DNA of 64,000 nt from Lutraria lutraria (lineage: Eukaryota; Mollusca; Bivalvia; Venerida; Mactridae): contig OZ026844.1 in NCBI GenBank assembly GCA_964023205.1, forward strand, positions 25,704,934 through 25,768,933, in the 5' to 3' direction. Positions 20,824 to 33,580 of this stretch are shown piece after piece. The first letter of the stretch is position 1. Each line of letters opens with the position of its first letter. Under the pieces are notes generated by a model. The model saw only the letters and a program-made list of their open reading frames with translations, was not told the DNA's origin and did no database searches. The position numbers and the translations under genes are program-made.

Positions 20824-21731
20824 AAGAAATGTGTCCGTAGGACACGGATGCCCCCGCCATTTCACACTGGACACAGAAATGAGTGTTGTGTGGCAAATAT
20901 GCAAATACAACATAGAGCAGGTTGCTTGAGAATGCTGGCCATAGAGGGAGGTAAAGATCATCTAAGGGTGGTAAACACACAACTACATGTACTTTCACTA
21001 TTTCAATATAAGGAATGAACGTAAATATATAAGTGTCCACTGTGACCTTGACCTTTGAGCAAGCGACACAGTCGTTGCGCATGACTTATCGTCTTGTTAA
21101 GATGAACATTTGTGCCAATTTATTTCAAAATCCAATCATGCATGACAGAGTTATAAGCCGGACACGAACTTATACGTATAATGCTTTAAGTGTCCACTGT
21201 GACCTTGACCTTTGAGCAAGCGACACAGTCGTTGCGCATGACACATCGTCTTGTTATCATGAACATTTGTGCCAAATTATTTCAAAATCCAATCATGCAT
21301 GACAGAGTTATAAGCCAGACACTAACATATACATATAATGCTTTAAGTGTCCACTGTGACCTTGACCTTTGAGCAAGCGACACAGTCGTTGCGCATGACA
21401 CATCGTCTTGTTATGATGAACATTTGTGCCAAATTATTTCAAAATCCAACCATGCATGACATAGTTATAAGCCAGACACGAACATATACATATAATGCTT
21501 TAAGTGTCCACTGTGACCTTGACCTTTGAGCAAGCGACACAGTTTTTGTCCTTGACACATGGTCTTGTTATGTTGAACATTTGTGCCAAATTATTTCAAA
21601 ATCCAATCATGCATGACAAAGTTATGAGCCAGCCACGAAAATCCGTAACACACACACCCCCCCACACACACACCAACGGACAGGGTAAACACTATATGCC
21701 AACTGCCATTTCATGGCGGAGGCATAAAAAG
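20824..21731 (+). repeat. Hairpin-ended repeat, core family D, 157-bp units
   Basis: The left end has the hairpin GTGTCCGTAGGACAC followed by GGATGCCCCCGCC. The right end is CATGGCGGAGGCATAAAA. Four near-identical units, beginning GTGTCCACTGTGACCTTGAC at about 21033, 21190, 21347 and 21504, repeat every 157 bp. Because 157 is not a multiple of 3, each unit yields its own ORF of ~60 aa in a shifted frame. These are not genes. Confidence 0.88.
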
Positions 21732-22033
21732 CAAGTTACTTAAAGAAACTTTTTTTATCTACTGTTCTACAACAATTGAACCCGTCTTATCTATACATAT
21801 GTTACCCTTATACCTTCATTCCTGATAGGGCACTTTGTTTTAATAAATACATGTATATTGCACTCAGTCTCTGTGAAGAAATGTTGTGAGATTTTGGATT
21901 CTGACACAACAGCAACAGACTATTGTAGAGCCCAGCTCCAAAGTACATTCATATTATTTCACACTTGATGCAGTTGAATGAACACAGTCGAAACAGCTGA
22001 AAAATGATGACAACAATGTATGAACTTGAAGAA

Positions 22034-25000
22034 TCATGATGAGCAACAACCATATCCACCACCAACAGATTTTGAGTCAAGATTTACACGGCCAGAATCT
22101 CCTGTGTTTTCCAAAGCAACATCACCACCATAGCGTCTCATTAATTCCTGAAAAAAAGCAATAAACATACTGTATTCTAAAGACTATTATAAAACACCAT
22201 ATATAGTAATGTTTAATAAAGGATGCTCAATTTATCTTATTTTGGAATACAAATGTTTAGTATTTACTGAAGAAAAATCAGATTATAAAAAGGTGAATGT
22301 TCAAACCTTGGCAAGTTTTGTGAATGTTTCATCAACATTTGTGTTTTCTTTGGCCGATGTTTCCAAATGAGCAATCATTCCATTGTGTTGAGAATATGAA
22401 TTGGCATCTGAAAATGTGACTTCTCGCAAGTTTTCCAAGTCTCTCTTATTTCCTAAAAAGATGGTGTAATCTATAAATCATAATAACCAGCAACAAAATT
22501 ATGCAACATCCACTTACTTGTGAATATGATCAAACCACTTGGCTGTAATAGGATAGTTTCATTGTAGAGACGTAAATCAGCTAAGATAACAAGAGGGCCA
22601 TAATGGCCCTATAAATGCTCACCAGGAGAAAAGGTCATTTGGAGATTAACATTGTTGAAGTTTTCTATACGAGTCTAAGTAAGATCAAGTGACCCATCTG
22701 GGCCGTTTTTTATCCCATGGCCATTATATGAACAGATTTAAAAGAGGTCCATTAGACAAAGCTAGATACCAAATATCTTAGCTCTAGGCCTTGTGGTTTC
22801 GGAGAAGAAGATTTTTTAAAATTTTCCTATATAAAATAGAATAAACCCCAGGGCAGGGCTAATTTTGACCCCAGGGCCATAATTTGAACAAACTTGGTAG
22901 AGGTCCACTACACAATGCCACATACAAAATATCTAAGCTCTAGGCCTTACGGTTTCGGAGCAGAAGATTTTTTAAATTTTCCTATATAAGTCTATATAAA
23001 TCAAGTGACCCCCGGGGCGGGGCCAATTTTGACCCTAGGGCAATAATTTGAACAAACTTGGTAGAGGTCCACTAGACAATGCTACATACAAAATATCTTA
23101 GCTCTAGGCCTTGTGGTTTCGGAGAAGAAGATCTTTTAAATTTTCCTATATAAGTCTATATAAATCAAGTGACCCCCGGGCCGGGGCCAATTTTGACCCT
23201 AGGGCAATAATTTGAACAAACTTGGTAGAGGTCCACTAGACAATGCTACATACCAAATATCTTAGCTCTAGGCCTTGTGGTTTCGGAGAAGAAGATTTTT
23301 TAAATTTTCCTATATAAAATAGAATAAACCCCAGGGATGGGCCAATTTTGACCCTAGGGCAATTATTTGAACAAACTTGGTAGAGGTCCACTAGATAATG
23401 CTACATACCAAATATCTTAGCTCTAGGCCTTGTGGTTTTGGAGAAGAAGATTTTTTAAATTTTCCTATATAAGTCTATATAAATCAAGTGACCCTCAGGG
23501 CGGGGCCAATTTTGACCCTAGGCCAATAATTTGAACAAACTTGGTAGAGGTCCACTAGACAATGCTACATACCAAATATCTTAGCTCTAGGCCTTGTGGT
23601 TTCGGAGAAGATTTTTTAAAATTTTCCTGTATAAAATAGAATAAACCCCAGGGCAGGGCTAATTTTGACCCCGGGGCCATAATTTGAACAAACTTGGTAG
23701 AGGTCCACTAGACAATGCCACATACAAAATATCTAAGCTCTAGGCCTTACGGTTTCGGAGAAGAAGATTTTTTAAATTTTCCTATATAAGTCTATATAAA
23801 TCAAGTGACCCCCGGGGTGGGGCCAATTTTGACCCTAGGGCAATAATTTGAACAAACTTGGTAGAGGTCCACTAGACTATGCTACACACCAAATATCAAA
23901 GCTCTAGGCATTGTAGTTTTTGACAAGAAGATTTTTTTAATTTCCTATATAAGTCTATGTAAAATCAAGTTACCCCCGGGGCGGAGCCAATTTTGACCCT
24001 AGGGGAATAATTTGAACAATCTTTGTAGAGTTCCATTAGACAATGCTACATACCAAATATCTCAGCTCTAGGCCCTGTGGTTTCAGACAAGAAGATTTTC
24101 AAGTTTTTTCAATTTGTTGCCATAGCAACCAGAATTTTTAATGAAATTTAATTTTTTGAACAACTTTGAAAGGGGACCACCCAAGGATCATTCCAGCCAA
24201 GTTTGGTTGCAATTGGCATAGCGGTGTAGGAGGAGATGTTGTTTTAAGTAAACATGGACGCCACGTATTCGTAACGACGCACGATGGACGCAGGGCGATC
24301 ACAAAAGCTCACCCTGAGCACATTCGTGCTCTGGTGAGCTAAAAAGTTATATCAAATTATTACAATTATTGTTCTACTTTTTTTATAAGCTAATAAAAGA
24401 AAATCAAGAATTTTAATTCTCTGGTACAAATTCTTCAAGAGTGAGAAACTAATTTGAGGTCTCAAGAGTCAGAATGCCATTTTAATAGTCAAATGGGAGC
24501 CAAATAAATGCTTGAAACATACATCACTGGTCATTGTTGTTATGTTTACAAAGTGGCATCTTAGCTAGGATTTATCTATGTAAGTGATGATGTTCTGTAG
24601 CATGAGTTACAAAAATGTAGTAACTAAAATTGACTTTATAATGTACATACTTAAATTTTGTTCATAAACCAACAACAAGAAACTTACCAATCAGGATTTG
24701 AACAATACTTTGTCCAGCATACCTCTTGACATCATCTAACCATCTAGGTAAACTGTCAAAGGAACTTTTCTTTGTAATATCATATGCCATTATGACTCCA
24801 TTAGCACTCCTGTAGTAACTTTGAGTGATTGTTCTGAAACGTTCCTGTCCTGCAGTATCCCAAATTTGAAGCTGAAATGATATACAGTAAAACCTCGATT
24901 ATCCGAACTCGGATTATCCGAAAACCTGGTCTCATCCGAAGTGAAATTTCGGTCCCGAATTTCCCTCTATATAATTCAATGTAAATAAACCTCGATTATC

Positions 25001-28000
25001 CGAATCGTCTAATCCGAATACCATGGCTTATCCGAAGTGATAAACAGGTCCCCACAATCATCCGAACGCGTATTTTCACACCTATTATCCGAAGTCGACA
25101 ATTAACTCTGATCCATCAGACAAGTTCATTGTAGGATTTCTTTAACGTGTCAAAAGTTGTGAACAACAAATTATCAAACCACTGTGAACAAAGGATTGTT
25201 GGTTTGTATCATTGTTTGCAGTAATGGGAACAAAATTAGTCTAAATATTACGATACGGACTCGGTTAGATCATTCACCTTTTATTTTTCGCTTTATTTTT
25301 AAATTGCATCATAAATTCACTTTATTAAGCAACTAACATTTAAGATGTTCTTTTTACTTTTCGAAGTTTGTTAAACTGACAAACAATACACATAACCAAT
25401 ATCAATCACCAACACTCGATTCCAAAATCATTCCAATTTCGGAAAATGAATACAAACACGACAAGCTAAGATATCTTAGGACGACAACGATTTGTGTGAC
25501 TAAGTGTTTGTGACTGCATGTAGCAATAAAATGAAACTTTGCGTTGGATTTTTATTTTATTTCTGTTTGTAATTTATTTAAACGGTCTGCGTATTCAATA
25601 TCCCGTGTATATTTCATTTCATGATTTCATTTTATCGATGGATTAATGTGCTTTGTAACATGACATGTGCTACCTTTCACTTTAGGACCCTCATGACTTT
25701 GACGAATCAATAATGGTACAAACTACTCATACATTTGTTTTTACGTTAAACATACACAAAATAAGTCATGTTTATCTTAAAATGTATTTTTTCGTATATA
25801 AAATATGAATTATAACACATTAATTGTGTTGTTATTATTTCTATACGTATACGCCATATATATGGGAGTGATCTCCCTTTATTTTCATACGATTGTCTAG
25901 ATTTCCCTTAGCCTGGATTATCCGAAACCCCGGATTATCCGAAGTAATTTTTCGGTCCGACGACTTCGGATAATCGGGGTTTTACTGTAATTAAATACAT
26001 TCAATCATATCATAAAATTCAAGAATTACAGCAAATATTAATCAGATAAATTGGGAAAGTTTAGAGTTGTACTTAGATTAGAAATTAACATCTTTTTCTT
26101 CCATATAAATTTTTATTATAATGAGCTGGGTTTAAATTGACTGAAGAGTTCAACCAGGCTATCATAGTGCATGAAGTCTCTTTGGTATCAGTATTAGAAA
26201 TCACTGATGTTTGTGAAATATATCATGATCAAGAGACTAGAATAAGATGCACACAGACACAAGTCCTTTCAGTTTCAGTCAGTCAAATTTCCCAAGAGTT
26301 TCTTCAAGTTTTATGAATAAAAATCATTGCTGTGAATTGTTAGCGATACTAATTCAGCTTTTTGGTTGGCCGATTTTTGTGAACAAATTCGGAAAGGCCA
26401 TCCTCTCAGCCTTACAAAGGACTGCATATTTATGTGCGAAAATTCAAATGACGTCAAAATTAATCAATAACAGGCATATTTTACTTAAATCCATAGAAAT
26501 AACAATAATCTGCGTGAATGTGCTGTAAAAAATCTGTGTTAAATGTCAAATTTTATGTTAAATATTAAACTTAAATTTTACGTCGCGTGAAAAAAAAACG
26601 GTACGCACGGAGTCTTTAGCCACATCCAGTTACCTTCCGTATACAACTACTGTCGGACAGTTTAATTCTAAATTGATCTTTATAATGAGTACCTACTTGT
26701 TTTAAGTTTAACTTGCCAACGTTTCCTTGACATGCCAGCTTATTTAAACTTCTGCTGAAATTATTTGCTAAGCGAATTTTCAAGAATAGGCGATGTTTAC
26801 TATGACACCGGCACTTAACCGTCATTACACCTCTTTCGTTTTCAGTTGGGAAATAGTGGGGAGAAACAAATCATTAATGCATCTTTCAGAAAAGGTATGT
26901 TGGAATAATTCAGTATAGAAACATGTTTTCTACCTACCGAACGGTTCACTTTGGTCACAGATATTGCAGTTATCGTGCCCGATGGTTTTAATTGGGGATT
27001 TTCCGCACACAAATATACAATTCTTTGTTAGACTGTGCTAGACGGGGCCTAGTCAAAAAGTATCTCGTCGTCACAAAGGTAGCAAGACAGTTCGACCCCT
27101 AACTTTTTCAACCCCCACTTTTATCCTAAGCCTTATCGACCCCTAACTATTTCGACCCCTACTTTGGGAATATTTGTGACGGCATTTCGACCCCTACATA
27201 TTTATCTTTATTTGGGTATTATTTTGAAGAATTGAGCTTGATTTTGTTATTTTTGTACATTTGTTGTTTTTTTCATCATGATTATACCATTATGAATATA
27301 TATATATGCACAGGGTTCTAGCCAGGATTTTTTTAAGGCATGTTGCAAATACAAATTTGAGTCACCCGTGAGCGGTACAGTGAATGACTGAATGTATTTG
27401 AGTGTAGGGGGGGGGGGGGGGGGAAGCCCAACAACTTAAGTGGTTCATATTTTAGTGAATTTGAAAGTCAAAAGACAGAACTGTTATGAATATATAACAT
27501 ATCATACACAAATCAATAGGAATTAAGATACATGTATCAGTTTTGCATGTCCAAATAAATCACTTGTGTGAATCCGAGGCACCATGGTTTTGACAAGATG
27601 CTCTTTTGATGGAAGTACATGGAATGTCAACCCATACTGCTCTATCAGGTACACACTTCTTGGGTTTCCTTTGGTAGTACATGTAGTGTTTCTCTATTTT
27701 TATGTAACCACTTACATTAGAACTCCCAACTCAGAGATGGTTTTATAATTTAAGTTTATTGCTCAGTGACTATTTAATAAATGATGTACAATAGGCCTAC
27801 TATCAGAGAGGCAACTATACAGACAAGTAACTGATAAGCCAAGTGACTATAAGATTAACTCAATACACTACACTCTACAGTACTGTTTTCTGTACACATT
27901 TGTTTACATTCTGTAGTCATAGTTAGATTGATATCAAATTTTTCGAATATTTTTTCTTTATTTGTATTTTCAGCAATCATTGCATATTTCATTGTAAGAC

Positions 28001-30402
28001 ATTTTATTGAATCAATCAAACTTTTTATTGACTAAATAAAATGACAACAAACATAACACAACGTCACACTACTAAAATTCAAACCGAAAGTAGAAAATGA
28101 CGACTGACATTTTTAAACCGGAAGTAGCTTTACTTTTTATAACATATCAGATCGTATAAGTTAAAACTTGAATCATTATTAAAGTCCTAGGGATATCAAC
28201 TGCATGTAACTTCTGTTAAAGTTTAATATACAGATAATGATATTTAAGTTACCGTTTTCCGAAACTAACATCCACAGAAACGTATGTTTCTTTCCATTTA
28301 GGATCTAAAGATTGGATTATGTCAAGATCGGCGTTGCGGATTTCTGAACAGAACTCACATCATGAATGTTATTCCATCAACTCATATGAGACTCATTTCG
28401 TTTTTAATGCTCAAAGATTCCTCGGTGATCGATTTGCTAATGCATATTTTTTTATATCCTCGTCTTTCGTATAGATCTACGTACATTAAAAATGTTCAGT
28501 CTTAATTTCACGGTTATGTCGCATGATGTCAGTAATTATTACTTGCACACCGATACTGTAGATATATGCATTTTTCGTCGTTGTTAAATATAAATCATTC
28601 GCAGAGGCATAGTAATCATTAGCTTAAGGTCTTCAGCGTACCCGGTTTAATGCCGCATAAAAAGCAAAAAAATATTTAAAAAGCGGCTTTTAAAGTTTTG
28701 GAAGCCAGAACTAAGTAATCATATGTTGCCCAAGAAACGTGTAATCTAAATACACGCGATACGTCATCAGCAATGAATTTCATTCCGAAATAAGTTGCAA
28801 TCACTGTATGACGTCACTAACATTTTAATGTGTCAATTTATATTGAGGCAACTGCATAACGGATTGAAAACAAAATTGTCATTTTAAGATCATTTTGTAC
28901 CACAGGTATCGTTCATATTTTTAACTTTATGCGAACTATGCATGACAAGCGACACTGTCGAATATAAATAAGAGCTGCATAAATTGTGTAAACTTTCAGA
29001 ATCATAATTATGATAGCTACTCGTGAAAAACAATGCAGCGAAAATTAATATCTTCAACTGGCGCAATTCTGGATGTTTTAATTTGAGTGTGCTACGATTT
29101 TGTCAGCGACATGCGTCATGCATTCGAGGCTGTCATTGGTTTATTGATATTTGATTGACACTGTTCTTACTCTTAGTGACGTAACGAGTCAGCACGCGGC
29201 ACATATTCGGATGTAGTTGCTTTTATAATTGGTTGTGTATACAAGCCATGTCGTATACGTAATTAAGAGATGTCGGTGGACTTAAGGGATGTCGAATATA
29301 CAACTGTAAGCCTGAAGGCATGTCGTGGACGACATGCGATATTAGTCTGGCTAGAACCCTGATGCATAATATATATATATTTTTTTTTAAGAAATGTAAT
29401 AATTAATGTTTTTTATACATCAGTCTTCGATGAAAAAACAACAAACACATCATTGTCAAATTATTCATTAATTTTCTTTATAACATTAATATTTATGAAG
29501 CCTTTTTAGAAGAAAAAGTCATTATTATGGTTCCTATCCTCGTCAACTTAACTTTTTTCAAGTCATTTTATTCACATAAATTGGCAAATATTATTGTCAA
29601 ATGTTTAATGAACAATCGTATGTACACAAGCAGACACATATATATTCTTATAACAGTGCCAATTAGCATTAAAACAGAACAGAACATTTATTGTCATTCA
29701 ATAAGTGCAATAAATAGCCTAAACATGTAGTCAGTATATGAAAAAAATATGATAAACAAAAATGCATCACTCTAATGTTTAATATTTGAAATAAACAATA
29801 AAGTACAATTTGATCATTTTACCATCACCAAGGACTTATATACATACATGTATATATAAGTCCTTGCCAGCACTTAATTGGAGTACAAAAAACGTGTGAA
29901 CGAGTTTTTAACAACCATTCAATTATCTATTAATTTTTCATACCAAATACAATGTGTGAAATAGGGGTCGAAATGCCTTAGAAATTTAGGGGTTGAAAGT
30001 GTAGGGGTCAAATAATTTCGGGGTTGAAAAGGTTAGGGGTCGAAAAAGTTAGGGGTCGAAAAGTCTGACACTCGTCACAAACAGTCTAATTAGTTGGACT
30101 AGTAAATTGTGAGAACAACTCTTTTCCAGTAATTAGATAAGAGTAGACAATAAATTCAATACAGCTAATTTCCGCTGAGGTCAATCGCGGGGACGTAGAC
30201 GTACCTTAACCAGTTTTCCGTCTATCTGGAGTGTTTTCATTGTGAAGTCGACACCAATAGTGCTTGCATGTTTCTCCACGTAAGTTCCGGATTTAAACCT
30301 TTGTACAACACACGTTTTACCAACATCAGCATCGCCAATCAGTACAATTTTGAACAGGTAATCAAATGTTTCATCTGCGTCAGAATGTGGATGAAAAGCC
30401 AT
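22034..30402 (-). CDS. RAB43: Rab43/Rab19-type small GTPase, complete
   Basis: Exons 30205-30402, 24688-24871, 22307-22452 and 22034-22147 join with canonical GT/AG sites into 642 nt (213 aa plus stop). G-box motifs are intact: P-loop GDADVGKT (23-30), switch I TIGVDF with Thr48, WDTAGQE with Gln75 (70-76), NKRD (129-132) and ETSAKE (158-163). The C-terminus GYGCCSS carries two cysteines for geranylgeranylation. Overall it reads closest to Rab43 ([10 protein letters not shown] resembles its KDIGEGWGC end), with Rab19 the alternative. This is a vesicle-traffic GTPase, acting at the Golgi and on retrograde/ER-Golgi and phagosome routes in vertebrates. Introns 1 and 2 are full of transposon-derived sequence. 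It is transcribed divergently from MRPL42, 5.7 kb away. Confidence 0.95.
22589..24346 (+). repeat. Hairpin-ended repeat, core family C, long copy in RAB43 intron 2
   Basis: Same hairpin ends as 18117-19388 and near-identical units. The AATTTGAACAAACTTGG word recurs at about 22881, 23045, 23209, 23364 and 23528 and onward, spacing 155-164 bp. It fills most of the intron between exons 22307-22452 and 24688-24871. Confidence 0.88.
24893..25989. mobile_element. Pogo/Tigger-like non-autonomous element (copy 1)
   Basis: TA|CAGTAAAACCTCGATTATCC at the left and GGATAATCGGGGTTTTACTG|TA at the right, with the GATTATCCGAA motif repeated inward from both ends. TA duplication and CAGT ends are the mark of the Tc1/mariner-pogo class. 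~1.09 kb between the TAs, with no transposase ORF. Its left end lies 21 bp from the RAB43 exon 2 acceptor. A sister copy is at 49840-50906. Confidence 0.8.
27311..29361. mobile_element. Nested 2.05-kb element with CAGGGTTCTAGCCAG ends
   Basis: Terminal inverted repeats CAGGGTTCTAGCCAG and CTGGCTAGAACCCTG, flanked on both sides by the pentamer ATGCA (27306-27310 and 29362-29366), a plausible target duplication. CAGGG-type termini are hAT-like, but hAT duplications are usually 8 bp, so the class is left open. No ORF of note. Contains a 18-19-bp poly-G run near 27404-27422. Confidence 0.7.
29829..29866. repeat. Near-perfect 38-bp palindrome (P1)
   Basis: CAAGGACTTATATACATAC...TATATATAAGTCCTTG. 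Same arms as the perfect palindrome at 35642-35681. Confidence 0.75.
30205..30402 (-). CDS. RAB43: RAB43 exon 1 (start, P-loop, switch I)
   Basis: ATG at 30402-30400 opens [18 protein letters not shown], the short N-terminal lead typical of Rab43/19, and the exon runs 66 codons to GTTAAG|GTACGT in phase 0. The right end of a ~3-kb inverted-repeat element (27028-30089) lies 115 bp into the intron. Confidence 0.93.
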
Positions 30403-31539
30403 GGTTTCAGAACTAGAAGAACACTTGATGCGTCATAAACACAGAAATTTTGCAATTTGACATACAACCGGAAATGGAAAAACTTCCTGTTTGTGGATCA
30501 TGTATTTAGGATTTACGTGACGATTACTCAATCATATTAAAATCCGGTTTCCCGTCATCTTGAGTAAGAATTCGCGTATTCTCGGATTTCTTTGGTCTCA
30601 TGTTAAAGATGACCTAATATCATTTCAGACAATGCCCAACTCGTACTGTTGCCGACTAGTACCTAATAATATTAGTGATCGTAAGTTAATAGGTCTGATG
30701 TTGATATTGTAACATGAATGATATTTTACAGACTGTATTATATCCTATGTTCATGAATATATATACGTGTTCGCTATATTAATTTCATCACATTCCTTAC
30801 ATTTGCTGTGTCCATCTAAACTTTACACATAATATCGAAACACGATTGACAAGTTTTAGGTACATAAGTCTGTGTTGGCCACTCCATTCAGTATACTTTA
30901 GGGTGGTTGGGTAAAAAAATGACATGAGTGTAATCATTATTGTCCGTGTATGCTTTACTTTTGTGATGATAATCCTATATTTTAGTAATAGACCGATCTA
31001 AGTTTACACGAGCCACAGGTATATAAGGGCAAAATGCTAAGGCACTGTGCCCAGTTATAGTCTCAAGAAAGGTACGTACATACCTAATACTATTGCATAA
31101 TTTCTATACAAGATCTATATAATTAATTAAACTGTGATAATATTTTACTGACAAATTTATCTAAGTCATTACAAAATAAAGAGAACTTGGGGAATAACAG
31201 TGTTTATTTATTTTATATTGGATATTAAGTTAGAAAACTGGAAACCTGTTACAATATTCCTATTAATAACGACTGTTTGAAATCACATAATAGACATATA
31301 GGCAGAATGAAAATGTGTTGACAATTTTTTTTAAAACTTGGCATGATCATATCATAGAAACATTTTAAGCAAACAAATGGGGTCGCGATGCTCATTTTTG
31401 AGTTATATCTGCCCTCGAATGTGATTTTTTGGCTTATTTTAGGTCGAGAATCAGATACATGTGAAATGTCAAGAGACTGAAACATAACATCAACAAAAGT
31501 ATCTAAAGAATCGAAGTAGTTTGATCTTAATTTGTTTGA
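30403..31539. promoter_or_regulatory. RAB43 upstream region, promoter not resolved
   Basis: The first few hundred bases upstream of the RAB43 ATG should hold its 5' UTR and promoter. I see no clear TATA box or initiator that stands out from the AT-rich background. The rest of the stretch shows no gene. Confidence 0.35.
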
Positions 31540-31850
31540 GAAAAATATATATTTAGCTAAATTTAATAGTACTTTCTTGGATCTTGAGAATACCAATAAA
31601 GCAAGTTTGTTTAACGTTAGCCAGCTACAAAAATAAGGTTTAAAATATTTTCTCCTTAACTCTCTGTAAAATTTTACTAAAAAGGTCATACTAAGTGAAA
31701 CTGATTTTCCACGACTTTCATTGAACATTTACATAGCCTATATTGTTTCTTTCTGTGTCAACGTATCTTCCCGATTCTATTAAAAAGTCATGTGACGATA
31801 CTCTGAACCTTGCGCGGCTCTGTATTTGAATTCTTTTATTATATCCAGAT
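31540..31850 (-). pseudogene. LINE (non-LTR retrotransposon) ORF2 C-terminal relic
   Basis: Minus-strand frames read RARFRVSSHDFLIESGRYV, a broken Cys-containing stretch, then FYRELRRKYFKPYFCSW and KKVLLNLAKYIFF. This is the layout of the region after the reverse transcriptase in LINE ORF2 proteins of molluscs and other invertebrates (CP.YRELR...LAKYIF pattern). Stops and frame changes interrupt it. It explains the start of the 159-codon ORF at 31249-31728. No reverse-transcriptase core is seen. Confidence 0.55.
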
Positions 31851-32660
31851 ATTCCTCGAAAATAAATTCATATTTAAAGATAGAATAAGTCGTTTATCTC
31901 CCTGAGTTATTAGCAGAAGAGTATCAGCTTTGGTAAATCATATAAAAAATATTCGTTTAATTAAGGAAAAGGGGATATCAATATCAAATTGTCTTTCTGT
32001 TAACCAATGTTGATCAACCATGTTGTTTAATCTGAGATGTCCAATTTTTACCTCTATATAGCTATTATTATTATTAGCATCTTGTTTTAACATAAGACAC
32101 TCAGCGTAATTTTTACGAGTGAATTTTCGTTTGACTTAATCTTCGTCCAGTATTTGATCATACGTATTTTCTTTATATTTTTTATGGAACTCTACCTATC
32201 CGTAGACCGTTTAACATGTGAACCAGCAATATTAGTACGTTTGTATATAAGAAAATTAGTACATGTATTAGTTATTAGTTATCGAGAAATAAAGTAACGA
32301 ATTCGTACTTTGCAGAATCGCGGGAAAATAATTAACAATGTGCATGCACGTGTAAGCAGTGGTCATTTTCTCAAGATAAATCATCAGTTTGTTTTGTTTT
32401 GAGTTAAGCCCATGTTCTTGAGAGCTTTTAGAAGTCTTTTTGGAGTAGAATTTCCGATTATTGTGTGAATTCGATTCCCGTCAGTGGTGGGCTATGACCT
32501 GAAGCTTTTATTAATTATGTTGGCAGTTCTAACTGTTATCGCTACTTCAATATATTTAAAATATCATTTGTAGGTTAGTCTATCAAGGGAATATATTATT
32601 TCTCCTGACAGTCTTTTTAGATACTAAAATGTTGAAGGGTGACAAGGGTCCAGACTCACC

Positions 32661-32935
32661 TCAATGAATGTTATATTTATGGTCAGGATTTAAATATGTT
32701 GCTTTACAAGATGCTACCTCTTCAGTGTAAAAGTCGAGCGTACAAGATTTTAATTTGATCTTATCGGCACTTACTGTTCCTGAGAACTGTATGCATATTT
32801 TGGGCGAGTATAGGTCCTGTGACTCTACTGCGTGACAAGCGGACACATAAACCACGTCACCACAGATATCTATGTCTCTGACAGCACGAAGCTGTTCACT
32901 TGTCAAGAAACTTTCTTTGTTATTATGACACCATA
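32661..32935 (-). other. Exon-like ORF of unknown nature
   Basis: The open frame reads ...NKESFLTSEQLRAVRDIDI, CGDVVYVSACHAVESQDLY and ends HKYNIH-stop. It lacks an ATG in a useful place and is followed 1 nt after the stop by a consensus donor (GAG|GTGAGT). Composition is more protein-like than its surroundings, but I recognise no family. It could be a lone exon of an unlinked transcript, a captured gene fragment, or chance. Confidence 0.2.
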
Positions 32936-33580
32936 ACTAACGGCCGGAAACCAACTATAATCTATGTTAATTGATAAATTAATTAGGTAATAATTATTAC
33001 AAAAGTTTTTTTGTAAATGTTCCTATGTATGCATGTATGACTGTTATAACTGTGTTCCGTTTTGTTATAAAATGTGTGTATATATTACTGTATCAGATTA
33101 AATACAATTTGATACTTGTTTTTATTTTAATTTCTTAATTTATTAATGTTGATCGGTGGGGTACATTTTTATCATGCAACTGCCATGGTAACTGCCTGAT
33201 AACACATGACCTGAGAACATTATGTGTTCTCAGGTCAATAGGATGCTATAGTAGCATGAGAACACTTTTTGGCTCCGCCCACTCGACTATTTAAATTAAT
33301 GCGCGTATTTTTCTGTGTATTCAATTGTTTTTTTGAATATTTTTCACCAAATTTGTAATTGTTAACAAATGATTTCTTTAATGTGAAATTAAATTTTGTG
33401 ATCCATGGGAGTTTTCTTTTATTATTTCGCCCAATTGTAGTGAACTATTTATCTGCGGATGTTGACTGTTTAAAGTGTGATTTGCCGGGTGACACTTATC
33501 ATCACACTAGCGAATTAAACGCTAAATTTTAGGTGAAATGACACTAAATTATGCTCCGAAAACTGAGTTACATGATAAAT

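Larger units (their letters stand above)
27028..30089. mobile_element. ~3-kb foldback element with TTCGACCCCTAA repeat arms
   Basis: Left arm (27028-27200) has TTAGACTGT then several TTCGACCCCTAACT words. The right arm (29955-30089) is the inverse, with repeated AGGGGTCGAA and ending ACAGTCTAA. The interior contains a nested element (27311-29361) plus AT-rich DNA. No transposase. It lies in RAB43 intron 1. Confidence 0.65.

Noticed and set aside
21033..21743. Four consecutive plus-strand ORFs of 60-79 codons with near-identical proteins (MSTVTLTFEQATQ...)
   Set aside because: They are frame-shifted readings of a 157-bp tandem repeat core; no splice links or family, so repeat, not genes.
26616..26825. 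69-codon minus-strand ORF between RAB43 exons
   Set aside because: No homology, no splice continuity with RAB43; likely chance.
31249..31540. C-terminal two-thirds of a 159-codon minus-strand ORF
   Set aside because: Only the first part resembles a LINE ORF2 end. The rest is AT-rich readthrough with no recognisable domain, so not called as a gene.
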